Positions 26,207 through 35,736 of a stretch of DNA of 64,000 bases are shown one piece after another (within the stretch, counting starts at the first letter, position 1; each line of letters begins with the position of its first letter). Source of the stretch: Winogradskyella luteola. Its GTDB lineage: Bacteria; Bacteroidota; Bacteroidia; Flavobacteriales; Flavobacteriaceae. Location: assembly GCF_019203985.1 (NCBI RefSeq), contig NZ_JAGSPD010000012.1, positions 1 to 64,000 on the forward strand, read 5' to 3'. Position numbers and translations under genes: made by a program. Under the pieces are notes generated by a model that did not search any database, was not told where the DNA came from, and saw nothing but the letters and a program-made list of their open reading frames with translations.

Positions 26207-27445
26207 TTGGCCATAGTTAAACCTTTTAAAGCAGTAAGACCAACCAGAGCAATCGTTGGATTAGTCGCTGCACGTCCATACCAAAGCTACACGGTTAATG
26301 AGCGTGAATCGCGTATGGAATATAATCCCTACAGTTTTCTTCACATTGTTAATCCTGGTTATAAATATGATCAGGAAGTCACCGGAAAAGAACGTTATAA
26401 ACTGGTAAAAAATAGGTATTTAGAATTTAAGGAAGATGGTATTTTTGTACAAGATGAAAAACCTAGTTTCTACATTTATAAAATTGTAAACCGATATGGT
26501 CAGAAATTTAATGGTATTATAGCAACAACAAGTGCTGAAGACTACGAACGTGATGTCATTAAAAAACACGAAGATACCTTAGCCAAACGTGAGCAAACTT
26601 TTAAAACCTATCTTAAAACTGTAGGTTTTAATGCAGAACCTGTACTACTCACCTATCCAGATAATGATACTATAGCTAAAATAATACGCGAAACTCAAAA
26701 AGGCCATGCCGAGTTTGAGTTTACCATGACTTACAGAGACACTCACTATCTTTGGAAAATTGACAATAAGGATACCATTGCAACTATACAAAAAGAATTT
26801 GAAAAAATGGAAACCATCTATATTGCAGATGGTCACCATCGCTCTTCATCCTCGTATCTTTTGTATAAAGACGAAAAAGGGAGAAATCCCAGTCATAATG
26901 GAACGGAGTCATACAACTTTTTTATGTCATATCTCATTCCAGAATCTGATTTGGTAATCCATGAGTTTAATCGTTTGATTAAAGACCTAAACGGCTTAAC
27001 TAAAGAAGAGTTTCTTATAAAGTTAGATGAAGGCTACCGTATAGAAAACCGCGGCTTAATGCCCTACAACCCGTCAAAACCACATCATTTTAGCATGTAT
27101 TTAGATGGTGAGTTCTACTCTTTATATTTGCGAAAAACCAACTACCAATTTAAAACTGCGTTAGATGCGTTAGATGCGCAATTACTCTATAAAACCATTC
27201 TACGACCTATTCTCGGTATACACGATTTACGAAACGATGACCGTATAGAATACGTTAATGGAAAGCATGAAATGATTACCATTAAAAGTAGTGTTGATAG
27301 TGGCGAATTTATGGTAGGTTTTGGTATGTGTCCTTCAAACGTTCAGCAAATGAAGCAAATTGCAAATGAAGGTTTAAAAATGCCGCCAAAGAGTACTTAT
27401 ATTTTACCAAAACTAAGAAGCGCAATTACGATTTATGAGTATTAA
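26207..27445 (+). CDS. DUF1015 family protein
   Basis: The protein is 412 residues. The family is of unknown function and often found near amino-acid or PLP enzymes. Motif 'IADGHHRSSSSY' (about residues 204-215) is the DUF1015 hallmark. N-terminus: 'KPFKAVRPTRAIVGLVAARPYQSYT'-type segment. The start is a TTG at 26207, supported because the conserved family N-terminus 'MAIVKPFKAVRP' begins there and no ATG occurs until residue 38. It is followed by a YggS-type PLP protein 61 bp downstream, in line with a co-transcribed pair. Soluble. Confidence 0.9.
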   Translation: MAIVKPFKAVRPTRAIVGLVAARPYQSYTVNERESRMEYNPYSFLHIVNPGYKYDQEVTGKERYKLVKNRYLEFKEDGIFVQDEKPSFYIYKIVNRYGQKFNGIIATTSAEDYERDVIKKHEDTLAKREQTFKTYLKTVGFNAEPVLLTYPDNDTIAKIIRETQKGHAEFEFTMTYRDTHYLWKIDNKDTIATIQKEFEKMETIYIADGHHRSSSSYLLYKDEKGRNPSHNGTESYNFFMSYLIPESDLVIHEFNRLIKDLNGLTKEEFLIKLDEGYRIENRGLMPYNPSKPHHFSMYLDGEFYSLYLRKTNYQFKTALDALDAQLLYKTILRPILGIHDLRNDDRIEYVNGKHEMITIKSSVDSGEFMVGFGMCPSNVQQMKQIANEGLKMPPKSTYILPKLRSAITIYEY

Positions 27446-27506
27446 AAAGTAGACCTGTCAAATACTAGATCGTAGATAATAGACTATAGACTTTTTTGAA
27501 CTAAAA

Positions 27507-28169
27507 ATGAACATCGAACAAAACCTAAATAATATAAATTCGAGCATACCAAAAGATGTAACCCTTGTTGCCGTCTCTAAAACCAAACCTGTAAGTGACT
27601 TAATGGAAGCATACAATGCTGGTCAACGCGTTTTTGGGGAAAACAAAATACAGGAAATGGTTGAAAAGTACGAGCAAATGCCAAAGGATATCCAATGGCA
27701 CATGATTGGTCACGTTCAACGTAACAAGGTGAAGTACATGGCTGAGTTTGTAAATCTAATTCATGGTGTGGATAGCTTAAAACTATTAAAAGAAATCAAT
27801 AAGCAAGCAAAAAAGCACGATAGGGTTATAAACTGTTTGCTTCAAATTAAAATTGCCGAAGAAGACAGTAAATTTGGTATGTCTGCGGAAGATGCTTCGA
27901 CCCTACTTCAATCTGAAACGTTTTCAGAATTAAAAAATATAAGTATTGTTGGGGTAATGGGAATGGCAACATTCACTTATGACACGAAGCAAATTGAAAA
28001 TGAATTCACACTTCTAAAAACTACGTTTGATAAACTCAAAATTCAAAATCCAAAACTCAAAATTATAAGTATGGGCATGAGTGGAGACTACCAATTAGCA
28101 ATTGATTGTGGAAGCACCATGATTAGAGTTGGAAGTCGTATATTTGGTGCAAGAAATTATAATAATTAG
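27507..28169 (+). CDS. YggS-family PLP homeostasis protein
   Basis: The protein is 220 residues, a fold-type III PLP-binding barrel without a second domain. The PLP lysine is in 'TLVAVSKTKPV' (about residue 24), followed by 'FGENKIQEM', 'WHMIGHVQRNKVKY', 'IHGVDSLKL' and 'MGMSGDYQLAI', the phosphate-binding region. Family members control the free PLP pool and have no known catalysis. It probably shares a transcript with the DUF1015 gene. Confidence 0.94.
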   Translation: MNIEQNLNNINSSIPKDVTLVAVSKTKPVSDLMEAYNAGQRVFGENKIQEMVEKYEQMPKDIQWHMIGHVQRNKVKYMAEFVNLIHGVDSLKLLKEINKQAKKHDRVINCLLQIKIAEEDSKFGMSAEDASTLLQSETFSELKNISIVGVMGMATFTYDTKQIENEFTLLKTTFDKLKIQNPKLKIISMGMSGDYQLAIDCGSTMIRVGSRIFGARNYNN

Positions 28170-28171
28170 CC

Positions 28172-28207
28172 TTAAGTCGCAGTTAAAATTTTCTGTATTC
28201 GACTTAA
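28172..28207. repeat. Inverted repeat before the exonuclease gene
   Basis: TTAAGTCG (28172-28179) and CGACTTAA (28200-28207) form a perfect 8-bp inverted repeat with a 20-base loop in the gap before the exonuclease. It could be a weak terminator or a control element. Confidence 0.4.
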
Positions 28208-28225
28208 CAAAAATAAAATAATAGT

Positions 28226-29596
28226 ATCTACGCAATACTAGACATAGAGACTACAGGCGGTAAGTACAATGAAGAAGGTATTACTGAGATTGCCATTTAT
28301 CGATTTGACGGTCATGAGGTTAAAGACCAATTTATTTCATTAGTCAACCCTGAGCGCGAAATTCAGCCTTTTGTTGTAAACCTCACAGGTATAAACTCTA
28401 AAATGCTTCGAAACGCCCCCAAGTTTTACGAAGTTGCAAAACGTATTGTAGAGATTACTGAGGGTTGTATTGTTGTTGCGCACAATTCATCTTTTGATTA
28501 TAGAATCCTCAAAACAGAGTTTAAACGTTTAGGCTTCCCTTTTAAACGTAAAACACTATGCACTGTTGAGCTTTCGCAACAACTTATGCCAGGTATGGAA
28601 TCTTACAGCTTGGGGAAATTAACAAGGGCTTTGGGCATTCCTGTTAGTGATAGACACAGAGCCAATGGAGATGCTATGGCTACTGTAAAACTTTTCAAAA
28701 TGCTGCTGAATAAAGATTTGGAGAAGGCCATTATTAAAAGCGCTGTTAAAATTGAAAAGAAGTCTAAGCTTGCTCCCAACTTAAAAGAGATTATTGAAGA
28801 GCTTCCATCTGCAACGGGTGTATACTATATACATAATGAAAAAGGTGAAATTATATACATTGGCAAAAGCAACAATATAAAAAAACGTATAATACAACAT
28901 TTTACCGGCACAAGTTCTAAGTCCAAAAAAATCCAAGCCTTGGTTAGTGCAGTAACCTACGAAAAAACAGGTAGTGAACTAGCAGCACTGTTAAAAGAAA
29001 GTGAGGAAATAAAAAAGAACAAACCTATTTTCAATCGTGCTTTGCGAAGAAGTATTTTTACACACGCTCTATACAGTTTTATTGATGAGAATGGCTATAT
29101 TAATATAAAAATAGATAAAGCCGATAATAATGTGCCGGCTATAACAACATTCAGTACCAGATCTAGCGGGAAACATTTTATATTTAAAATTGCTGAGGAT
29201 TACAGGTTATGCCATAAGTTAACGGGTATAGATACCACTAAAACAAGCTGCTTTAAATTTGATGTGAAAGAATGTTTGGGAGCATGTGTAAATAAAGAAT
29301 CTCCCGAAGTCTATAATGAGCGTGTTAATATGCTAATAACAAAATATAGCTACGAAAATAAAAATATGCTCATTATCGATAAAGGCAGGGATATTGATGA
29401 AAAGAGTGTTTACCTAATAGAAAATGGCATCTTCAAAGGTATGGGGTATTTTGACCTTAACCATCAGATAAATAATAGAGCTATTTTAGCCTCCCTCATA
29501 ACACCAATGCAAAATGACAGAGACACACAGCATATCATTCAAAGTTATATGCGTCGAAATAAAAGATTAAAAATTGTAGAACTCCAAAATCAATGA
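28226..29596 (+). CDS. DnaQ-like 3'-5' exonuclease fused to a GIY-YIG nuclease domain
   Basis: About 456 residues. Residues 1-165 form a DEDDh exonuclease: 'LDIETTGG' (first acidic pair), 'HNSSFDYRIL' and 'DRHRANGDA'. Residues 190-270 hold a GIY-YIG (UvrC/Cho-like) domain: 'GVYYIHNEKGEIIYIGKS' with Tyr, Arg and the downstream 'ESEEIKKNKPIFNRA'. A C-terminal region with four cysteines follows. The fusion is known for repair nucleases. The in-frame stop at 28214 leaves no ATG, GTG or TTG before the essential first motif; family alignment places the start at ATC (28226). The first ATG (28403) would remove motif I. It overlaps the next gene by 4 bp (ATGA). Confidence 0.75.
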   Translation: MYAILDIETTGGKYNEEGITEIAIYRFDGHEVKDQFISLVNPEREIQPFVVNLTGINSKMLRNAPKFYEVAKRIVEITEGCIVVAHNSSFDYRILKTEFKRLGFPFKRKTLCTVELSQQLMPGMESYSLGKLTRALGIPVSDRHRANGDAMATVKLFKMLLNKDLEKAIIKSAVKIEKKSKLAPNLKEIIEELPSATGVYYIHNEKGEIIYIGKSNNIKKRIIQHFTGTSSKSKKIQALVSAVTYEKTGSELAALLKESEEIKKNKPIFNRALRRSIFTHALYSFIDENGYINIKIDKADNNVPAITTFSTRSSGKHFIFKIAEDYRLCHKLTGIDTTKTSCFKFDVKECLGACVNKESPEVYNERVNMLITKYSYENKNMLIIDKGRDIDEKSVYLIENGIFKGMGYFDLNHQINNRAILASLITPMQNDRDTQHIIQSYMRRNKRLKIVELQNQ

Positions 29597-31536
29597 AATT
29601 AAAACTTAACCTCTTAGCTTTAACAATCTCCCTTTTTTCTTTTTCCCAAGATTATAGCGTTTCAATGTCAGTTACCAAAAGTGATCTCGAACTGAATCAT
29701 TATTCTAAGGACTCTACTGCAAATGCTTTGGTTATATACGACCATGGAAACAGTCTTGTAGATGAAGACACCTTTTGGCTAAGGTTTCAAGTAAAAAGAA
29801 AAATAAAAATCTTAAAAGCTGAAGGCCTAAAAGAAGGGGAAATAGAAGTACGGCTCTACAAAGGAAAATCCTCTAAAGAGAAAATTAGAAACATTAAGGC
29901 AGCCACATATAATTTAGAAAATAAAATTATAGTAAAAGATGTTTTAAAACCTTCTGCAATATTTGAAGAGGAAAATGAAAACTACATTTTGGTAAAGTTT
30001 GTTTTGCCCAAGGTAAAGGTAGGAAGTGTAATAACTTACAGCTATGAAACCCAATCGCGATTCATGGCCAAATTTCAACCTTGGTATTTTCAGGGGGCAA
30101 ACCCAGTACTCTATAGTGAATATAATACAAGCATACCTGGTAATTACGAATATCATATAAAATTGGTTGGAAATATTCCTCTTGAAACGAACGACCAAAC
30201 AGTAAAAAAAGATTGTATCTACCTCAATGGGGGAGCATCGGCGAATTGTGCAGTTGCAAAGTATGTTATGAAAAACATACCTGCCTACAAACCTGAAGGA
30301 TTCACCACTACCGCATTAAATTATATAGCTAGAATTGAGTACGAGCTAAGTGTCATTAGACGATTTAACGGTAGTGTGGAAAGGTTAACCAAAACATGGG
30401 ACTATGTTGACAAAGAATTAAAAACCGATAGTGATTTTGGTAAGCAGATAAGTAAAAAAAGTTTAATAAAAAATATACTTCCAAGTGGTATATCGTCTAA
30501 AGATAATCAACTAGAAAAGGCAAAAGCCATAAGACAGTTTGTAGTAGATAATTTTAAGTGGAATGGAAAATATGAGCGGTACGATGTATCAGTAAAAGAA
30601 TTATTGAAAGAAAAAGTTGGTAGCGTATTTGAAATTAACCTGCTTCTTGAGAATTTACTAAGTAGTGAAGGCTATAAAGTATATCCAATACTGATATCAA
30701 CACGAAACAATGGATTACCAACTAAAATCTTCCCGGTTTTAACAGATTTTAATTATGTAATTCTAAAAACCACTATTGATGGCAAAGATTATTATTTGGA
30801 TGCCACAGAACAATACATACCATTTGGTGAGCTCCCGTTCAGGTGCCTTAATCAATACGGACGATTAATGGATTTTGAAAACGGAAGTTACTGGGAAAAT
30901 ATTACTGTAAAAAAACATTCATTAAGACATCATAAAGTTAATATGACGTTTCAGGACGATATGTTCCTTGGTACTATAGACAGTAAATTTACAGGATATC
31001 ATGCGCATAGTTTAAAACGTATCTGTACAGAAAGTCCACAAGCTTATCTCGAACAGAAGGTAAATGCCAATCCAAACATAAAAATAAAGGCACACGATAT
31101 TTCAAATTTTGATAAGAGCGAATACGATTTTCAAGAAACTATTGAAATCGCTATGGAACCTGAAATCATTGGTAATAAGATTTATTTAAATCCGTTTGTA
31201 TTTAAATTTTTTAAAGAAAATCCTTTTAAGTTACAAGAACGTACTTACCCAATAGACTTTGGGTATAAGGACATCTATACTTATGCCATGAAATTAGAAT
31301 TAGGTGAAAATCTAAGTGTAACAGAAACCCCTAAAGATATTAATCATAAATTACCTAACAATTCCGGATCATTTACATGTAGCGTAAAGCAACTGGACAA
31401 TCACCTTACAATATATTTTAGAATAAAGTTTGATAATGCAATCTACGTTCCGCAATTTTATGATTACTTAAAGGACTTTATGAGTGAAATTGTTGAAACT
31501 CAAAATAACGCCTTAATTGTTTTAGAAAAACAATAG
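29593..31536 (+). CDS. DUF3857/transglutaminase-like secreted protein
   Basis: The protein is 647 residues with signal peptide 1-19. Residues 40-230 match the DUF3857 beta-sandwich ('VIYDHGNSLVDEDTFWLRF', 'ITYSYETQSRF'). Residues about 290-400 form a transglutaminase-like domain ('KAIRQFVVDNFKW', 'EINLLLENLLSSEGYKVYPILIST', 'YYLDATEQYIPFG'), in which the usual catalytic Cys position ('SVFEINLLL') has no Cys, so it may be non-catalytic. A C-terminal DUF3858-like part follows. ATG overlaps the preceding TGA, giving translational coupling. Periplasmic or surface location; function unknown. Confidence 0.82.
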   Translation: MKLKLNLLALTISLFSFSQDYSVSMSVTKSDLELNHYSKDSTANALVIYDHGNSLVDEDTFWLRFQVKRKIKILKAEGLKEGEIEVRLYKGKSSKEKIRNIKAATYNLENKIIVKDVLKPSAIFEEENENYILVKFVLPKVKVGSVITYSYETQSRFMAKFQPWYFQGANPVLYSEYNTSIPGNYEYHIKLVGNIPLETNDQTVKKDCIYLNGGASANCAVAKYVMKNIPAYKPEGFTTTALNYIARIEYELSVIRRFNGSVERLTKTWDYVDKELKTDSDFGKQISKKSLIKNILPSGISSKDNQLEKAKAIRQFVVDNFKWNGKYERYDVSVKELLKEKVGSVFEINLLLENLLSSEGYKVYPILISTRNNGLPTKIFPVLTDFNYVILKTTIDGKDYYLDATEQYIPFGELPFRCLNQYGRLMDFENGSYWENITVKKHSLRHHKVNMTFQDDMFLGTIDSKFTGYHAHSLKRICTESPQAYLEQKVNANPNIKIKAHDISNFDKSEYDFQETIEIAMEPEIIGNKIYLNPFVFKFFKENPFKLQERTYPIDFGYKDIYTYAMKLELGENLSVTETPKDINHKLPNNSGSFTCSVKQLDNHLTIYFRIKFDNAIYVPQFYDYLKDFMSEIVETQNNALIVLEKQ

Positions 31537-31559
31537 TATTACTTTTCGTATTTTTAAAC

Positions 31560-32438
31560 GTGGAAAAAACCAATAGACATAACTGGAAAAGCAAACTCCA
31601 TGAAATAATTTATGAAGCAGATACACCTGCTGGTAAACTATTTGATATACTATTACTAATATTTATCTTGTTAAGTATTGTTTTAGTAATGCTAGAGAGC
31701 GTTAACAATATTGATAAAAAATATCATGATATTTTATATTTTGGAGAATGGTTTGTCACGATTTTATTTTCCATCGAGTACATTCTTAGAATAATTAGTG
31801 TAAAAAAACCATTTAAATATATTTTTAGTTTCTTCGGGATTATAGATTTTCTCTCTACAATACCTTTGTATTTCACCTTTTTGTTTGGAGGAACTCCAGC
31901 TTTAGTTACACTAAGAGCATTACGACTACTAAGAGTTTTCAGAATTTTAAAATTAGCAAGATATTTAGGAGCTTCTAATCAACTTAAAGATTCCATAATT
32001 GCAAGTCGCGTAAAGATATTTGTCTTCCTCTTTGCTGTGATGGTATCCTCTATAATATTTGGAACTATAATGTATTTGGTTGAAGGTGAGGAAAACGGCT
32101 TTACTAATATTCCTAAAAGTGTATATTGGTGTATTGTTACCCTTACAACTGTAGGTTTTGGTGATATTGCGCCCAATACGGCATTAGGGCAGTTTATTAC
32201 CACAATAATTATGATTTTAGGTTATGGAATCATAGCAGTACCAACAGGGATTGTATCTGCGGAATACGCTAAAAACGCTAACAAAGACACTGAGAAAAAA
32301 GGTGATGAGGAATTAGAGGATGCCGATCTGGTTGAAGTACACACCAACTCGCAATGCTGTATTAATTGTTTGGCCGAAAAACATCAGGATGGTGCTGAAT
32401 TCTGCCACAAATGTGGATGCAAATTACATCATGACTAA
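31560..32438 (+). CDS. Voltage-gated potassium channel (Kv type) with C-terminal zinc ribbon
   Basis: The protein is 292 residues with six membrane helices. S1 is at about 23-45 and S4 at 115-140 with regularly spaced Arg ('LRALRLLRVFRILKLAR'). The pore loop carries the K+ selectivity filter 'TLTTVGFGD' (about residue 200), then S6. The end has the CxxC pairs 'CCINC' and 'CHKCGC', a zinc ribbon, an unusual addition. The start is GTG at 31560; no in-frame ATG exists nearby. It overlaps miaA by 8 bp. The inner membrane is the location; the zinc-ribbon ligand or partner is unknown. Confidence 0.9.
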   Translation: MEKTNRHNWKSKLHEIIYEADTPAGKLFDILLLIFILLSIVLVMLESVNNIDKKYHDILYFGEWFVTILFSIEYILRIISVKKPFKYIFSFFGIIDFLSTIPLYFTFLFGGTPALVTLRALRLLRVFRILKLARYLGASNQLKDSIIASRVKIFVFLFAVMVSSIIFGTIMYLVEGEENGFTNIPKSVYWCIVTLTTVGFGDIAPNTALGQFITTIIMILGYGIIAVPTGIVSAEYAKNANKDTEKKGDEELEDADLVEVHTNSQCCINCLAEKHQDGAEFCHKCGCKLHHD

Positions 32439-33333
32439 TACGCTTATTTCTATTGTTGGCCCAACTGCTATCGGCAAAACAGCCTTAAGTATAAAATTGG
32501 CTCAACATTTTAACTCGGAAATTATTTCAGCAGATTCACGACAGTTCTATAAAGAAATGAACATTGGTACAGCTGTACCTTCAAAAGAAGAACTAAAGGC
32601 CGCAGAACATCATTTCATTCAGCATAAGTCAATAGAAGACTATTACAATGTTGGCGATTTTGAACGCGATGCGATTGCTTTAATATCTACAATTCATAAA
32701 CATAACCCTGTCGCTATAATGGTTGGCGGTTCTGGTCTATACGTAAAAGCCGTAACCAAAGGTCTGGATTATTTTCCTGAAGTTGATACTGCGGTTAGAA
32801 CCACACTGAATGCTAATCTAAAATCTGAGGGATTGCAACACCTACAACAACAATTAAAATTTTTGGATAAAAAAGCTTATGACACCATTGCCATAGATAA
32901 CCCGCAACGTCTTATAAGAGCTTTAGAAATATGTATAGGTACAGGCAAGGCGTATTCTTTATTTTTAACCAATTCTGAAAAGACTCGTAATTTTAAAACT
33001 ATAACTATTGGACTAAATGCCGAACGTTCTATTATTTACGATAGGATTAACCAGCGTGTGGATATTATGATGGAAAATGGTTTGCTTGAAGAAGCCAAAC
33101 AGTTATTTCCGTATAAGCATTTAAATGCGCTAAATACTGTTGGTTATAAAGAATTATTTAATCATTTTGAAGGAAACCACACCTTAGATTTTGCCATATC
33201 CGAAATAAAAAAGAATACAAGACGCTTTGCCAAGCGACAACTCACTTGGTTTAAAAAAGATAGTTCTATAAAATGGTTTGATTATGAAACAGATATCAAT
33301 GAAATTATCCGTTTCGTTGAAGAAAAGCTATAA
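32431..33333 (+). CDS. miaA: tRNA dimethylallyltransferase MiaA
   Basis: The protein is 300 residues, the usual size. It adds a dimethylallyl group to A37 of tRNAs reading UNN codons. Visible: Walker A 'GPTAIGKTAL', 'ISADSRQFYKEMNIGTA', 'GGSGLYVKAV', 'DNPQRLIRALEI' and the C-terminal 'YKELFNHF' and 'TRRFAKRQLTWF'. The ATG at 32431 gives the family N-terminus. It overlaps the channel gene by 8 bp, so translation is coupled. Confidence 0.96.
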   Translation: MTNTLISIVGPTAIGKTALSIKLAQHFNSEIISADSRQFYKEMNIGTAVPSKEELKAAEHHFIQHKSIEDYYNVGDFERDAIALISTIHKHNPVAIMVGGSGLYVKAVTKGLDYFPEVDTAVRTTLNANLKSEGLQHLQQQLKFLDKKAYDTIAIDNPQRLIRALEICIGTGKAYSLFLTNSEKTRNFKTITIGLNAERSIIYDRINQRVDIMMENGLLEEAKQLFPYKHLNALNTVGYKELFNHFEGNHTLDFAISEIKKNTRRFAKRQLTWFKKDSSIKWFDYETDINEIIRFVEEKL

Positions 33334-33367
33334 AACAAAATCCGACCTAAAAGCCGGGTTTTGTTTT
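33332..33367. terminator. Bidirectional terminator between miaA and rprY
   Basis: A 13-bp stem (AAAACAAAATCCG/CGGGTTTTGTTTT, one T:G pair) with a 10-nt loop begins at the miaA stop codon. Both arms carry A- or T-rich ends, so it can serve both convergent genes. Confidence 0.75.
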
Positions 33368-33375
33368 AATTATCT

Positions 33376-34080
33376 TTATTTGTTAATTACCAACCTAAAG
33401 CCTTCGCCATGAATATTCAGTATTTCTACTTTTGGGTCTGGCTTTAAGTATTTACGGAGTTTAGCGATATAAACATCCATACTACGAGATGTAAAATAAT
33501 TGTCATCTCTCCATATTTTTGTCAATGCTAATTCTCTTGGCATTAAATCATTTTCGTGAAGTGCCAATAAGCGTAACAATTCATTTTCTTTTGGTGATAA
33601 CTTAGTTGGCTCACCTCCATCAAACTTTAAAAAACGAAGTTTAGAATTTAAATCGAAACGTCCGATTTTAAATTCAAATTGTTTACTATCAGCAACACTA
33701 TCGGTAGCTTTGCGCTGCATAATAGCTTTTATTTTCATTAACAAGACTTCGCTATCAAATGGTTTGTTGAGATAATCGTCTGCTCCAACCTTATAGCCTT
33801 TTAGTACATCTTCCTTCATTGCCTTAGCTGTTAAGAAGATAATTGGAACATCTGTATTTTTTTCACGGATTTCTTTTGCTAAGGTAAACCCGTCTTTATA
33901 TGGCATCATTACATCCAAGATGCAAAGGTCGTAATCGTCTTTTTTGAACTTCTCAAAACCTTCCATTCCATTCTTGGCATGGACAACGTCGTAATCGTTC
34001 ATCATTAAATAATCTTTTAAGACTGTTCCGAAATTTGGATCGTCTTCTACCAAAAGAATTTTCTTGTTTTGTTCTTCCAT
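33376..34080 (-). CDS. rprY: OmpR-family response regulator RprY
   Basis: The protein is 234 residues. The N-terminal receiver has Asp13/Asp14, phosphoacceptor Asp56 ('CILDVMMP'), Thr in 'FLTAKA' and Lys in 'LNKPF'. The C-terminal winged helix has 'LSPKENELLRLLALHENDLMPRE' and 'SRSMDVYIAKLRKYL'. It is paired with the kinase gene 9 bp upstream. By similarity to the Bacteroidota RprXY system it may act in envelope or stress responses; the targets are not known from this window. Confidence 0.9.
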   Translation of the reverse strand: MEEQNKKILLVEDDPNFGTVLKDYLMMNDYDVVHAKNGMEGFEKFKKDDYDLCILDVMMPYKDGFTLAKEIREKNTDVPIIFLTAKAMKEDVLKGYKVGADDYLNKPFDSEVLLMKIKAIMQRKATDSVADSKQFEFKIGRFDLNSKLRFLKFDGGEPTKLSPKENELLRLLALHENDLMPRELALTKIWRDDNYFTSRSMDVYIAKLRKYLKPDPKVEILNIHGEGFRLVINK

Positions 34081-34089
34081 AATTCGTTT

Positions 34090-35664
34090 TTATGATATTA
34101 ACGGTAGCTTTATAATAAAAGTACTACCTTTTCCTTTTTCACTTTCTACTGATATATAACCTTGATGGTCATCTACTATTCGTTTTACATAAGCTAAACC
34201 AAGCCCATGACCTTTTACATTATGTACATTACCTGTGTGTTCTCTATAGAATTTTTCGAACACACGCTTGGCAACTTGCTTGCTCATACCATTACCTTTA
34301 TCGGCAATTTTGAGTATAATATTGTTACCAACATTTTCACTAGACACATCAATCTTTGGTGCATCATCTGAATATTTAATGGCATTATCCAATATGTTTA
34401 CGATTACATTTGTAAAATGTGTTTCGTTTGCCAAAACTGATGACTTTGCAGCATTTAAATATGTTTTCACATACCCTTTTCTATCTTCAACTATCAATTC
34501 TACATGGGTTATTGCATCTTCGATTAGGTCGTGCAACTTAATACGTTCCTTACTAATATTTAACTCGTTCTTTTCTAACTTAGATATTCGTAATACATTC
34601 TCTACTTGAGCATGCATACGTTTATTTTCATCCTTAATCATACCCAAATAACGCTTCACCTTATCTTGATCTCCGATTATTTTTGGATTTCTAATAGCAT
34701 CTAACGCTAAATTTATTGTAGCAATCGGTGTCTTAAACTCATGCGTCATATTATTAATAAAATCCGTTTTTATCTGAGATATTTTTCGCTGTTTTATCAA
34801 TTGGTGTATCGCACTAGAAAACGCCAAAATAATTATACCTGTAAAAATAATTGACAATACCACCATTGGCAATATTGAGGATATTAAGTACTTTTTCCTA
34901 TCTGGAAAATCCACATACAATGTATAATTGCTTTCATTATTATTATCTAAAAATACAGGTATACCAACAGTTGTTTCTTTATCCATACTAAAATTTAGTG
35001 TCTGGATTTTTGTAGCTAGATCATCGTCATATATGGCAAATTCAAAATCTAAATCCACCCCTTCACTATGCAATTCACGTTCGAGCAAAACCTCAACGTG
35101 AGGGGCAGAAACTCTTTTGTGTATTGGCACATCCTTGAGCAGTGTTTTAAATGAAGTCTCATAGCTCTGCTTATCGATTAAAGGTAACTTAGAAAACTCC
35201 ACCAAACGTCGTTGAGGCTTAATCCCCAACTCACTTCCATCTAACCTCGATTTGTTGTAGTACTCCGTAACACGTTCATTAGTAAAACTACTTATATCTA
35301 TGCTGTCTGCATCAATTTCAAAGAACAATGAGGGCACTTTAAAGCGTTCCTCCAAAACCGTATTTCTATGAATTATGGTTTCATCATTCACATCATCTTC
35401 AGTGGTAATGTATAGTTGCCTAATTATGGTAGAATCAGGCTCTTTGTTGTTAGCAATAAAAGGTTGAATTAAACTGTGATATTTCTTAATTTCGAATTCT
35501 TCAATATCTCTCGAAACAAAACTAAGTGCTCGCGTAACACTTAACGTAAAATTCTTCTCCTCATTTTCTAAACTATTATTTATAAAAAATGATTGCACAA
35601 ATATTATACCAATGAGCGATAGGCTCATTAATACCACCAATAAGATGAATAGCTTTCTGCCCAT
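34090..35664 (-). CDS. rprX: Sensor histidine kinase RprX
   Basis: The protein is 524 residues. First membrane helix at 5-28, a periplasmic sensor domain to about 270 with no recognised fold, second helix at 270-292 ('MVVLSIIFTGIIILAF'). HisKA box with the phosphoacceptor His in 'NNMTHEFKTPIATI' (about residue 310), then an HATPase domain with N box 'VIVNILDNAIKYS', 'ADKGNGM', 'GHGLGLAYVKRI' and 'GKGSTF'. It lies upstream of the RprY gene in one operon, with a promoter of the Bacteroidota type just before the ATG. Confidence 0.92.
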   Translation of the reverse strand: MGRKLFILLVVLMSLSLIGIIFVQSFFINNSLENEEKNFTLSVTRALSFVSRDIEEFEIKKYHSLIQPFIANNKEPDSTIIRQLYITTEDDVNDETIIHRNTVLEERFKVPSLFFEIDADSIDISSFTNERVTEYYNKSRLDGSELGIKPQRRLVEFSKLPLIDKQSYETSFKTLLKDVPIHKRVSAPHVEVLLERELHSEGVDLDFEFAIYDDDLATKIQTLNFSMDKETTVGIPVFLDNNNESNYTLYVDFPDRKKYLISSILPMVVLSIIFTGIIILAFSSAIHQLIKQRKISQIKTDFINNMTHEFKTPIATINLALDAIRNPKIIGDQDKVKRYLGMIKDENKRMHAQVENVLRISKLEKNELNISKERIKLHDLIEDAITHVELIVEDRKGYVKTYLNAAKSSVLANETHFTNVIVNILDNAIKYSDDAPKIDVSSENVGNNIILKIADKGNGMSKQVAKRVFEKFYREHTGNVHNVKGHGLGLAYVKRIVDDHQGYISVESEKGKGSTFIIKLPLIS

Positions 35665-35668
35665 TAGC

Positions 35669-35698
35669 CAAATTTAACATTTTAACATTTAGCACAAA
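35669..35698 (-). promoter_or_regulatory. Promoter of rprXY (TTTG-N18-TAAATTTG)
   Basis: On the minus strand, TTTG (35698-35695) lies 18 bp before TAAATTTG (35676-35669), matching the Bacteroidota -33/-7 consensus. The -7 box ends 4 bp before the kinase ATG, so the transcript is nearly leaderless. Confidence 0.65.
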
Positions 35699-35736
35699 TT
35701 AGGTTTAACCTTACATTAACAAAAGCTTTTGTCAGT

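Noticed and set aside
28403..29596. Exonuclease starting at the first ATG
   Set aside because: It would lack the first catalytic motif, which is clearly encoded upstream in the same frame.
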